Positions 46,601 through 57,300 of a stretch of DNA of 64,000 bases are shown here, piece after piece. Both the position numbers and the translations under genes were made by a program. Position 1 is the stretch's first letter. Each line of letters starts with the position of its first letter. The notes beneath the pieces were generated by a model. That model had not been told where the DNA came from, made no database searches, and worked only from the letters and a program-made list of their open reading frames with translations. Source of the DNA: Acanthopleura granulata (Eukaryota; Mollusca; Polyplacophora; Chitonida; Chitonidae); the NCBI GenBank assembly GCA_016165875.1, contig JABBOT010000007.1:13609806-13673805 (forward strand), given 5' to 3'.

Positions 46601-46870
46601 CAACAAGGGATCACTTATGGTTTCACGGCAGACGAACTCCGGCCTCTGAGACATATAGCTCCTGAGGTTAAACATGGTGCCCCTACCTCGGTATTGTCAG
46701 ACATTTGGGGCCTCGGGATCTTATTCCTGGATATAGCCACCCTTTCCGGAGTGCCAGGACTTGAGAATGTTGCAGGCGCAGCTCTTGCTGAGGATCCTCA
46801 ACTGAGGGTGTGTCTAGATGGCATTATAACAGCACTTGTCGCCATCTCCACCAGCCAGAATCTATTTTAA
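43697..46870 (+). CDS. Protein kinase-like protein with N-terminal TQ repeats (1057 aa, intronless CDS)
   Basis: The start lies in an optimal GCCACCATGG context. Residues 134-243 form ten 11-residue repeats, most ending in (S/T/A)TQ or IQ (Q144, 155, 166, 177, 188, 210, 221, 232, 243). Residues 250 to about 800 are polar and probably disordered, with two GLPxxYF motifs (GLPIGYF, GLPAEYF). A protein kinase domain occupies about 812-1057: glycine loop GTGSFG (822-827), VAVK lysine K847, catalytic loop FSDLKENN (940-947) with D942 and N947, DLG (962-964) in place of DFG, and APE (988-990). The usual HRD is FSD, but the Lys, both Asp and the Asn are present, so catalysis is plausible. The C-lobe is short after SDIWGLG (1001-1007). 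The substrate is unknown. The intronless CDS suggests a retroposed origin. I could not place it in a named kinase family. Confidence 0.87.
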   Translation: MAKVLSESYQSLCLPQFMAPEEASPPINTLRLVHTPATMKVESYLDSPEDEQPSTLARMSSSSTSTDELHYGQPCQTTNDLPVPPKDQVDSSTLDKDLVKTVDSATQYETVEVDLVPRHCPVTDVKHTTTFSTQIPQLATASTQADMKMISTGTQDSQETKDLAIQATNEMTSMGIQCAHEMSSAATQAGPLVQCAEVHAVADMANSATQAVVQTRNSSAQAVRDTKTQGTQYELVSITTSTQTEEQSQTEDTNPADLCEEIVCLVQRYIHNSSTDVEDKVRRFLYTMEDTYKEEPQDPPSESHPLCHTPSENMVPSDQQAQKSTVSREGPQSKTKALPQTADRHGQDYSGLMRQQTREIAIERKGPGHTQSLTTVLLKTEDTREKRRYKDEDIAGNVERSVHSGQSGSSPLTQQIPFGLRPENFPNLNDGVNDVEGLPIGYFNTLEDITSFWRESSSGQTTGQNIPGPESSKEPGQYILPADELRSQACSAFNKQDDPTVTHAQSVTLVCGAESRDIWGEIEEAMEGCGEPEVSYLPEEASKGEEANSPYSHRDIPLPGTYWLTESLSIPWFFLATREMPDRKDHALYLRGGVKSESDKDRTTYDFDWEEAVDISKTCELAPRPSDNCGSRHKDLPQHVPGFAVQLNQLLQQVQGSARGLAAYYRQFTEVAQYTNISSWESFTIVSNEETKGSNSCNSNMIASDDAAPSVMHVEDFLDAQHTPKTCDIEDEWVNVHEVNIIPSNTQAGQKRCASRATTTPRQVKGLKEEDGAVGGLPAEYFQPRFYQDGHGYQVPDIEVPFVNKDDTEVQLRDDGSKWILGTGSFGTVEAAFYRSSEGPIVEVAVKKCLREDRDAVTREGKMMQFLQNTGVFPKFYGFMDTDEGSQGAMCLVSELFGRGTTLADIMHGVGYCLEANDWMSICIQLANGLRKIHEMQVIFSDLKENNVLVDITRGPVVKFIDLGISTCQQGITYGFTADELRPLRHIAPEVKHGAPTSVLSDIWGLGILFLDIATLSGVPGLENVAGAALAEDPQLRVCLDGIITALVAISTSQNLF
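44096..44425 (+). repeat. Ten in-frame 33-bp repeats encoding an 11-residue TQ array
   Basis: The Q positions fall exactly every 11 residues from 144 to 243, with one unit (ending 199, EVH) lacking the TQ. Typical units are DSQETKDLAIQ, CAHEMSSAATQ and AVADMANSATQ. DNA copies have diverged while the period is kept. Confidence 0.85.
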
Positions 46871-47589
46871 AGACAAAACTTTGCTTTGGGAATCAAAGTT
46901 TCAGACACATGTTCATGGAATGTGACAAAATTTCCCTGCCAAAATACCCAAGCCGAGACACTGATACTGTAAATAATCAACGAATTCTTGGCCTGAGTGC
47001 AAAAAATCGGCAGTTTGACATCATGTGGGGATCCTTCGTGCCAGTTTGGGGTCTATAAATGTATCGAAATTTATTTATGGAAAAAACATTTGAACACGAT
47101 ACAGGTAAAATATTTTCAAAAGAGTGTTCCAAGGATACTTGATCTGTGAGGCTGAGGGATAAAAGCAACACAACCACAGAACATTCAGGTATGGCTTGTA
47201 GTAATTGCCAGCATAGGGCAGCGGTATTGTATACACCTACTACAACGCAACTGTGCAGAAATGTCCTTTATGTTCCACATTATTTTTGGCAGTTTCAATT
47301 GTCTTAGCATTTTGGTATATTTAAAAATCTCACCACCGACACAGGAGAGTAACTCTACAAGAGAGAATATTGATGATATAAGTGACCGATAAAAGATAAG
47401 ATTGAAGCACCAGTGTAGTCCCTTAACATAGGAAAATGAGATTCGTGTGTTATATATATGTTTTACTTATATCAACTGGTTTGAGTCAAAGTATCCATGT
47501 TTTTTAAATGTTACCTTTTGTAGATTTAGGCTAAGCGATGATCTGTCCCTGTCATGTCTTATATTTAAAAGAAAAACAAAGTAATGGAG

Positions 47590-48770
47590 GATTTGATTTG
47601 CATTTTTGTGCTGATTTACACAAATATTGAGGATCTTCACTGGGAGCGTGTACTTTAAAAGAAAAGAAATCCTTACCTGTTTCTTTTACAATCTTTCTTA
47701 TGTGTGCAGAAATATGTTTTACCTGTTATAGTACATAACATACTGTAATTTTTTAGATGTTTTTATTCCAGTTAGCCCAAAAGGGATATTTGCCCAAATA
47801 TATGCAGGATGCAAGGAATATTGGATATTATGAAATATTGTTTGAAAGACTGAGGGGGCTTAGAGGCAGAGAAACGTAAAGAAATGATATGTGCAAACAT
47901 ACTGACTTGTAATTACTGTGAAGAAAGCAGTTGCACGATAACACACTGCAAACGATAATGGATTTATGTAAACAGCAGTAACGATACCACATTCACTCGT
48001 TGACATACCTGCATTATATTGTGTAATGGGGCTGCAGTCGTTTTGTGATTGCATGAAAATTTCGAAAGGCTGAAAAAACGAAAGACAAAAAAATATGAAA
48101 AAAATTATTGAACAAAAAAAATACATAAAATAAAACGAATTAAAAAAATTAATTTGTAAAATATTTGTTTTTTTTTAATGATTGTATTGTATAGATGAAA
48201 TACTGGAATATGTTGACTTTTTTATATAGCATATTCTAAACTGGTTTTGAATCTACATCACTGATTTATATAAATACTCAGGATGTTGATTGCAAAGGTG
48301 TTCTTTTAAAGAAACAAAGTTATCACTTGCTTTCTTTTTATGTGCGCAGAAATATGTCTTGCTTGTTACATTAGCTGACACACAGATACATATTTCCCTG
48401 ATAGCAATATATACAGTATGCATGCATTACTGAATATCACAGATTATTTTAAACATTAAGAGTTTAAGAGGTATCTTTACAGATTGTAAAGAAATGATGC
48501 AAAGAAATTGACTTGTAATTTAGTCGATGGTAAAGGTGGGGTAAATTTCGTTATGGGACAGCACTCGGATAAAAATTTCGAATGGGTAACAAAAACGAAA
48601 GACGAAAAAGTGAAAAAAAAAGAAACAAAAAATATATCAAAACATGTGGTATTTTTAGTGATTGTATTAATGAAATGCTGGAATATGTTGACTTTTCCTT
48701 TTCTTTCATATATAAATGATATTTTATGAGCAGCTTTTCATATACCATATTGCAAACTGTTTAAGATGTT
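47590..48770. repeat. Divergent tandem duplication, offset 480-640 bp
   Basis: Matching landmarks: TGTGTGCAGAAATATG (47701) and TGTGCGCAGAAATATG (48341); GAAATGAT..CTGACTTGTAATT (47881) and GAAATGATGC..TTGACTTGTAATTT (48491); CTGGAATATGTTGACTTTT (about 48203 and 48677). The falling offset shows indels since duplication. Confidence 0.7.
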
Positions 48771-49409
48771 GTGCTCAAAGTGTATAATGATACTATTTAA
48801 ATAGTACTGATATAGACATTTTTGTAAATACGGAATGTTCCTTTCCTTCTTTTATTTCCCCTCTAAACAATGTCGCCCTACGTTGTAAAATGATCGTCTG
48901 GTTACCAACATTTTAAGTCGTTTTCTAGAGAAGTTAGGAGTTAATTTTAAGGAAGTTACATATAATCTTCGAAGAGCGATTGATTTAAGGCATCCATTCC
49001 ATACACATTGTGTTTACAATCATGTACTACTGACGATTTTTAACGGTTAGAATTAGAGGCATTTTTTATTACTATGGTGAGAGATAATACCTTGCGAGAT
49101 ACGTCTTGAGATCATGTACATGTACTCTTAATTTACAATAGTGATAAAACTCATGCGGTGTACTGATATGTTATGTTATATTTATGGCATCATAATTTGC
49201 GGTGAACTTCACGTGCACTGCCGTGTTGTTACTGTGTGATATGTATTATTTCCATGTATGAGTATGATCAGGGAAATGGTATGCGGATATAGAGTGATGG
49301 CAATGTTGCACTGTACACTTTAGTGCTGATGCCACAATTCTGCTGTTTGGGGATATGTTGATGCGATAATACGTCTGTTTTCTGCAACGTTTATGCTGTG
49401 AGACTTGGT

Positions 49410-49785
49410 CTCTTTAATGTCATATATATGACTTGATATTTGATCTAGTTTGTAAAACATTTGCATATGCGGTGAGATATTTGATACTTTATTTTTCATG
49501 TATGATGCGATATTTAATTTACAGCATGTAGGATGTTACATGTGATCTTTTTGTGTAGCGTTTATAATATGACTTTTGATATTTTTCTTTTCTTTTTCGT
49601 ATAAATGACTTGATATATTGGTACTTGACCAATCACATGTATGATGTGATGTATGATTTGTTTTGCATAAGAGAAATACATATATGTGATGTTATATTTG
49701 ATTTGTTTTGTATAACATGTACGATAAAATTTGGTTTTATCTAACATGTATAATATTTTGTGTTTTATATAACATGTATTTATAA
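49410..49785. repeat. Degenerate tandem repeat, period about 40 bp
   Basis: Repeats of words like TGATATTTGATTTGTTTTG and TATAACATGTATGATG. Strongly diverged. Confidence 0.6.
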
Positions 49786-50149
49786 TTGTGGACAAAAATG
49801 ACGTTCTGTGATACAAACATTCATACTGACATGTACCTACTGAAATGAATAAAATGTTTTAAGATCCTCAAATACATTTGGTCACATGTTTAACTGATGG
49901 TAAAAATACGCACTTCTCCTTTATATTTGCAATATACAGCAGATCTTTCTCTCTTTCCATCTTTCTCCTCTGCTTGGAAAAGACGCTGACCTGATATATT
50001 TCAATTACATTTCGCGGTTATTTTGTCTCTAGTCCAAGAGGATTGGACTTGGAAATTATTAATTTGTTGACTTTGATAAGCGTGTATATGTCATGTTCAA
50101 TTAAGTCGTCAAAGCAAACTAGTCACACGAGACATGTTTGTGGTTATGC

Positions 50150-50895
50150 GGAACTAATCCGAACCCTGCCTACACCAGCTCATCCGCAGCTCGTTTGATT
50201 AGGTCTATGGTTGGCGGAAACCTTATAGAACGCGGCGGTAACCTCACCGGACCTCTCTTGGTCAGGTTTATCGGTGAAGGAAAGTTTTTAGGATGCGGTG
50301 GAAATCTCATCCGTATTTCGTTTCACCAGAATTATGAGTAGACAACACCCATCACAAATCTGCGGAAACTTATTCCTCACCTCCATTGGTCAGGTTTATG
50401 CTTGGAGAAACCTATCTGAAACCGGCAGAAGTCTATACCGCAGTCTATACCGTTTGGTCAGATTTATGGATGAAGGAAACCTTTTAGATTCCGAGGGAAT
50501 CTTCATTCCTACATCAGCTGGTTCGGTTTACGTCTGGAGAAACCTATCAGATTTCGGTAAAATGCTCATTCTCGCCTCGCCTATTCAGATTATGGCTGTA
50601 GGAAATCAAAATATATCAAAACCCGATGGAAGCCTGACCTGCTCATCGTTTCCCCACGTTTGTGGATGGGTGAAACCTCATCCGCACGTCCATTGATCAG
50701 GTCAGATTTATGGGTGTAATAAACCTACCAGAACCCGTTGGACACCACATCCGCACCTCGTTTAGTCAGATTTACAGGTGGGAGAAACCTATCAGAACCC
50801 AACACAAAACCTCACCCGCACCTGATTTGTTTAACTGGAAGAAAGTTTTCAGGACCAACCGCAAACCTCATCTTGGTAATTCCCTGAGAAACCCG
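50150..50895. repeat. Degenerate minisatellite, unit about 60-70 bp
   Basis: About a dozen copies of a unit like 'CAGATTTATGGGTGGAGAAACCTATCAGAACCCG..AACCTCATCCGCACCTCGTTTGGT'. The long open frames across it (50298-50696) arise from the repeat and show no domain. Confidence 0.75.
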
Positions 50896-51887
50896 CTGAG
50901 CACATAAAGTAGTGATGTCATGGCAGAGGTCTTAAATGCCCCTGGCGATAAGGTACATAAAACCAGGCAGTCGCAACGTTTTGATATTCTGTGATCCTTA
51001 TGCGCTATATGTTGAAATGGATCTTAGGTCAACGGTAAATTACGACTTCCCAGCTTAATGAGTTCCTGGGGGTTCAAGCTCCATCTTCCTTGTCGAATCG
51101 GTCTAAATTGGCAATTCTTACTTTGTCCGCTCGGCATTCACCTAAACATCTGAGGAATCTATCAGGACAGCGGCTGGACAGCCTTGCCGTGTTCGCATGT
51201 ATCGAGACTGTATAGTAAGTTGGAAATGTCACCGTCAGGGTCACTCTGCAAACTTTTGAATAATGGTCAGTAGGACCATTCGCAAACCATCTTCTGGTTG
51301 CCCATAATACACTGTGAGGCTATTTAAGCATTCTTTGGGCAAGCGAGATTGCTTCATTTGGTACACTGTATGGGTTTAGCGTACGCCAAACACGGCGTTG
51401 GCGATGGCGTTACAATGAACAAGAAATCACCACTTAAACCAACTCAGTTTCATTAACTTATCTCTAACCGTCAACAGTATGTAAAATGGCTCAAGATGAC
51501 AACCAAATTGTTCTGGTCAGTGACACGTGTCGGTAAAGTCGATGGGATCAACGTCTTTATTATTGCAAAGAAAATGGAAAATACTACATTTTAATTCATA
51601 ATGTTAGTCCCCATTTGACAGCTTGTTTTTGAGACGAAGATTTCGTTGCTAGGTGACATCATTAATATCCAAGTAGAAAAGGCATTTTGTTAGTCAGTTT
51701 GATTGATGCAACGGACAAGTGAATAAGGTCGACAAATTAAAAGAAATGGTATAATATTTGTAGCATTTGATTGTGGCTGACATCTACGATAGTCCACATT
51801 ACATGCAGCATTGTGGGCGATGTGTCCATAGCTATTTTGGACTGGTTTAACATGCTGACAAAAAGGAATGACCTCTGCGAAATATGT

Positions 51888-52217
51888 TTATTCATTTATT
51901 TATTTGATTGTTGGTTTATGCCGTACTCAAGAATATTACACTTATACAATGGCGGCATTAAGGTGGGAGGAAACCGGGCAGAGCCTGAGGGAAACCCACG
52001 ACCATCCGCAGATTGCTGGCGAACTTTCCCCCCTACGGTCGGAGAGGAAGCCAGTATGGGCTGGACTTGAACTCACAGCTGGATTGCTAACCCCATTGGC
52101 GAATTAAAGTACCCAGAAAACTGGACGCAGTGAAATATTCTCACAACGACGAAATTGATGGGAAGCTTCTGGGTCATTGCGCTGCGCCAGCCGGCTAATC
52201 GACTGAGACACGGAAGT
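51888..52217 (-). mobile_element. SINE interrupted by about 75 foreign bases
   Basis: The tail and body run from 51888 to about 52080. Unrelated sequence follows to about 52150, and then the head (CTTCTGGGTCATTGCGCTGCG..CGACTGAGACACGGAAG) continues to 52217. All on the minus strand. Confidence 0.75.
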
Positions 52218-52347
52218 CCCCCCCCCCCCCGCCTCCGAATTACAAACTGGGCTATTAATACAGAGCATCCATAGGCACTGAACATAAATGGAAGAGTAAA
52301 GCTAGAGTTAAGATAAAGAAAGAAAAGGAGAGCAAAATTCTCGAATT

Positions 52348-52420
52348 AATTTATTTATTTTTCAATTTATTGATTTATTTCTTTATTTCTTTATTCATGT
52401 ATTTATTTATTGATTCATTC
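52348..52420. repeat. TTTA/TTTC simple repeat
   Basis: ATTTATTTATTT interspersed with CTTTATTTCTTTATTC; non-coding. Confidence 0.8.
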
Positions 52421-53181
52421 AATCATTTAACTGTTCCCAGGGTAAACCCTTAATCTTTGGCAAGTCACTGAAGAATTTTCCCACGTGTGTCATACAGATT
52501 TGTGCCACGTATTGGTGGGAGTTAGGTGGCCTTGAAATCCTGCTCAATCGGCCTTACCAAAGTCACTATGGCCATTTTCACCTTTTCAGTTGAACAATTA
52601 GATGGATTAAATTAAACAATTAAATGCACCACATAAATACACGCAGGGTTTCAAACAAACTGAAGACTACCGCTTTTTTGTTTAAAATCTGTACAACTGC
52701 ATGGAGAGAGCCTACCATTTTAACATAAGTAATATAATTTCAGAGATTTAACAAATACCGGCAGACATTCTCTGTTAACATTGAAGTTTGGACCGGAAAC
52801 TGTCCGACATTTAAATTTGTTCAAGAAAAAAAGACATGTAGAGGAGTCTAGATAATGTTAATGACAATTCTTTTAAAAGGACACCTGTTTGAGTACTTGA
52901 CAGTACACTGACCGATAATCTTGAATAATCTAGAAAACCATCAAGACTAGGCAATTGCGTAACCACACACGCTGATTTCGTGATAATGTAATCAGGCTTG
53001 TAGTGTAAAAGATAACAATGAGGATTTCAAGTAGACAAACTACTAACAATATGTCATGTATGTCGTGCCACATGGCGTGATAGGTGAGATAGCATATCTG
53101 AAGGACAGGTTACCCTATGGTGGAATCTTCATTCCAGGTGAACCCTTCCGCCATGTGTCATAAAACTGACGTATTGTATTA

Positions 53182-53380
53182 ACCAATCAAAACGTCTGTT
53201 ACGGAACATCCTGGAACCAGGCCTGGCCAGTGATAACCCCAAGGTGTGGTTGAAAACGAACACCTGTTGACTTCGTCTACTTTTTGTCACCACTACGGCC
53301 AGAAAACACTATCTACGTTGTATAAATGTATTAACAGATAAAATTCTTGCCAGACCTCTTTTAGTTCCCCAGTGTTAGAG
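53182..53380 (+). promoter_or_regulatory. EFH4 promoter and non-coding first exon
   Basis: CCAAT at 53183-53187 and TATAAAT at 53321-53327, with nearly the same spacing as in EFH3 (138 against 142 bases). The first exon ends at 53380 (GTTAGAG|GTAAGT). The region aligns with the EFH3 promoter along its whole length. Confidence 0.8.
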
Positions 53381-53670
53381 GTAAGTTTTCAAAACGCCTG
53401 TTGACGTTTTCAGTTAATTAATAAGCCATGAAGTGGTTACATGACCGCATTAACGAACAAAAAGCTTCTGTATAGCAAAAGCCATAAGTGAAAAAAAAAT
53501 GTGTAATAGAATATGAATTTGCGCGTAACATAGCATTAACTATGGGCGGAAATATTACAAACACAGTCAGAAAGTCATACAACCAATTATTTATAAAATT
53601 GGCCGTATTATTTAGAGGAATTTTTTATAGGAATGAATCTATTTCAATTCCAGACCTCGGCTTGTCCACA

Positions 53671-54292
53671 ATGAATCCGACTCTGATTGTCTTCTCTCTT
53701 TGTCTGGCTGTCTGCTTGGGGTAAACTCTTTTTTCTTTCTTTTTTCTTCGTATTATATGGTAAACGAACTAAAGCCTTGTCACTGTTGCAGCTGACACTT
53801 TCTGGATCACGTTTTAGCGTTAATAATAATCTTGTTTGTAAAATAAGACTGTCTTGAATCACGCTTCATCAAGTACGTATTTATCCAACATTACGGAACG
53901 CAAAACTTTCACAAGGTTTAACACGATTCGTATGCAGTAATTTTGTTGATGCTCCCTCTGTACCTCTCCACCATGTAAGGAATTTTAGAACAGGGTTAGA
54001 ACTGAATTCTGATGAGTTTGACGGGTTATTTGTTGACCATCACTTGGGTAATATTTCAGCAGGAAATTGCAACGTAATACGAGGTCCATACGAGGAAACT
54101 GATATCGCTACGCAGCCACATAATCCCCCTGTTCTGTCTAGTCTACTGATTTAAATAAATGCGATCATAAGCTGTTCAGTCTGGTTTTCATTCCTGCCTT
54201 TGCGTTGACTTTTCATGAGCACGCCTGGAACGTATCACTTGCATATAGCTTGAGAGCAATGCTTGATCCTGCTTGACTACGAGTCACAATTG

Positions 54293-54331
<39 letters not shown>

Positions 54332-57300
54332 TTTCATTGGTGTTTTACGCCGTATACCAAAGAACATGTCGCTTATACGACGTCGTCCACATTATTTTGC
54401 GAGGACACCGGACAGAGCAACAGGTTGCTGGCAGACCTTCCCGCGTACGACCGGAAGGGAAGACAGCGTGAGCCGGGCTTGAACAGCCATCACATTGGTG
54501 AGAGACACCTGGGTCATTTCGCTACACTAGCGCGCTATTCCCCTCGGCGACGGGTGACCCCCTCCTCCTAGTCACCATTGTGGAGGAGACGATATACCAT
54601 TCCAGCAGAACTTGGTTGCAATACCACCAATGTTGCAATACGTTCTTCACGAATGTCCCTTTGGACATCCTTGGTCGAGAGGGTTAGTGCGCCAGCGTGG
54701 CGTTATGACCCCCGTGCCTCTCACCAATCCGGTCGCTGTGAGTTCAAGTCCAGCTCATGTGGCTTCCTCTCTGGCAGTACGTGGAAAGGTCCGCCAACAA
54801 ACTGCAGATGGTCGTGAGTTTTCCCGAGGCTCTGCCTGGTTTAATCCCACCACATAAAGTCCGTCGTATAAGTGAAATATTCTTAAGTAAGGCGTAAAAC
54901 ACCATTCAAATAAATAAATAGATAAATAAATGTTCCTTCATTCATTTCAGGGCAGTTCCCCATGACAGAATTGCCAAGATATTCAAGGACTTTGATTCAA
55001 ACGGCAATGATGTCGTTAGTGATCTCGAAGCCAAAGCTTTCTTCGCGGCCTACAAAAGCTGTGTGTACTCAAACCCTATATCACTTACTGTGAAAATTAC
55101 TGTTTTAACTTTATTTAAACTAAAACAAGCTCTTAGAATCATTAATTTCAGGTGTAGAGTGTGTCTTGTGAAATCCAAAAAAAAGTTTGGAATTTATTTA
55201 TTTTAAGGGACAAAGTGAGTGGATGTGGCATAGGAGCACAATTAGTCTCATTTGTTGTGCCCTGATGGTAAAATATCGCTTAGATTCAAACATTTTTTCT
55301 GAAACACTGTGATGGGCATATAATATAACACTGAAACACTGTGATGGGCATATAATATAACACTGAAACACTGTGATGGGCATATAATTTTTGCTATCGT
55401 AGCTAACTAAAGAATAGGTACGTTTCCATTTACTGTACTGATCATATCTTATTCAGCATACATCTGTAACTTTTTTCCTACATCTCTGGTACACGTATTC
55501 TCTCATTTTACGCATATACCTCCTTTTACCCACCCACATCCCATCCGCACACCCTACAGCTCCTTCGGACACGTTCGTCAAGAAGGATGTGTTTGTGAGC
55601 CGCTGGATGAGGAATTATAAAGACTCCCGGTTTGTGTCGGAGGCTCTCTACGATAAAGTCGATATGAACAAGGATGGTCTTCTGACAGACGCCGATATTC
55701 CCCTCTTCTACTCAAATGTGGACAAAAACAGTAAGTAACAGTCGGATAAAATATGTGGCAGAGAGGATTAGTAAATACCAGCTCTCTGCATTCTGTCACA
55801 AAAGAAACTGCAAATGACCCCCTGATAGAGCACTCGAAAATGAAAACCAATGCGTGAAGCTATTTAATATCATCTTATTTTTGTCGAACTTTCTTTTATG
55901 TATTTCTATTTTTTTCTTTTTATTTTATTTTATTTTTTTTTTTCATTGTTCATTGTTTGGAAGCAAGTTTTGTTGTTTAGCTTTATACTCCACGCTTTCT
56001 TCACATGAAAGAGTAAAGTCAGAGCAGCGACGACAGTGTGGTAGTTGGCAAATGGTCACATGTAACCAGAGAACCAGACATTATTTAAATACAACATTAT
56101 TGATGACCAGTCCTAAAAGAAATGCTGCCATATATCTGAAAATACATATCATTATTTCCTAGAATGCCTCGCTTATGCCACTCCTGGAAAGCACATGCTC
56201 AAACATATTATCAGTATTATGTCATCCGGCCTTCAATCTTGTGTACACTTGCCGGGTTGCTGAGCATATCTGTAACATTCCTTTATATGGATCACCAGAA
56301 GTTAGCATTGATGATGATAATAATAAATTAATTTTAACGTCTGTACATAATTTTATAAGTCAGTCTATTAGATTCAACAACTTAGCCCATTTATTCTAAG
56401 ACAGTGTCAACTCTTTCAAGATTATTTTTGATTTCACTGTGATCATAATTTTGTTTCCCCCTAACTTACTATGTAAAGTCATGTATATTTTGTTTATCTA
56501 TTGTATTAATTTGTGTATATATATTGGATTGACTGTTGAGGAGATCTCGTAGTGGCCATTAGGCTGTGGGAAATCCTTTTATTACAAATAAAGAATAAAA
56601 TTGAATACGCCCTCGTCAAGTTACCTTAGTTCTAAGGTTTTATTTTAACTGTTCATGTAGGCGAAATGCTCACGCAGTAGGAACTTACACGACATGTAGA
56701 ACCATGCCTTTCGCCGAATTATGTAAACTAAAGTGCAGTGATGTTAACTGCAATGTTTTAGACATCACTGGTCTGGAATAACTCAAAATAACTCTCAACA
56801 AGTTAATCACCCAAAGCGATCACGCGTGAAGAGCGTGTTTTAAGCCTATGTTAGTCCATGTACTTCCAAACATATTTTCAGTATACTTCATCTAGTACGG
56901 ATCTGGAATATATGCAAAAATATGCAGTGCCCATCTGACAAAAAGTAACATTATAGTGCTGGAAACTTCGCCTGATCTAATCGGTTCTGGGCTGCATTGT
57001 ATTCAAATGCGTTGTTTTCTTCCAGAGAATGGCATCGAATGGGTGGAGTTCGAGAAAGTGTATCTTGCCGTAAGTACATCTCATATATTTTCGGAGCAGA
57101 TTAGCTGCAGTTGTAGAAAGGAAAAAAATCAAAATAGACTCTGAAACAAAGTTTCGATCTGACAAGTTGTGCTGATATCTGTAGCTTTTCGTTGAAATTT
57201 TTCAAGTGACTTGCGCTCATTGTGCAAATTTGTATAACACGCATTACGCTGGATAGTCGACATGCGCACGGGAGACACTCATTAACATGCACGTCTGATG

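Larger units (their letters stand above)
46871..49860 (+). other. Kinase 3' UTR and downstream region
   Basis: AT-rich with no coding region recognised. It contains a divergent tandem duplication (47590-48770) and an ATGTATGATGTGATATTTGATTTG-type degenerate repeat (49410-49785). The end of the 3' UTR is uncertain; candidate AATAAA signals occur near 48130 and at 49848-49853. Confidence 0.45.
49861..53181. other. Intergenic region between the kinase gene and EFH4
   Basis: No gene is recognised. It holds a large degenerate minisatellite (50150-50895), an interrupted SINE (51888-52217), and a (TTTA/TTTC)n simple repeat (52348-52420). Confidence 0.5.

Noticed and set aside
50298..50696. 132-codon open frame
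   Set aside because: Produced by the degenerate minisatellite period; no coding signature.
54661..54760. tRNA gene suggested by A- and B-box-like sequences
   Set aside because: The boxes belong to the SINE head; no cloverleaf with paired acceptor stem.
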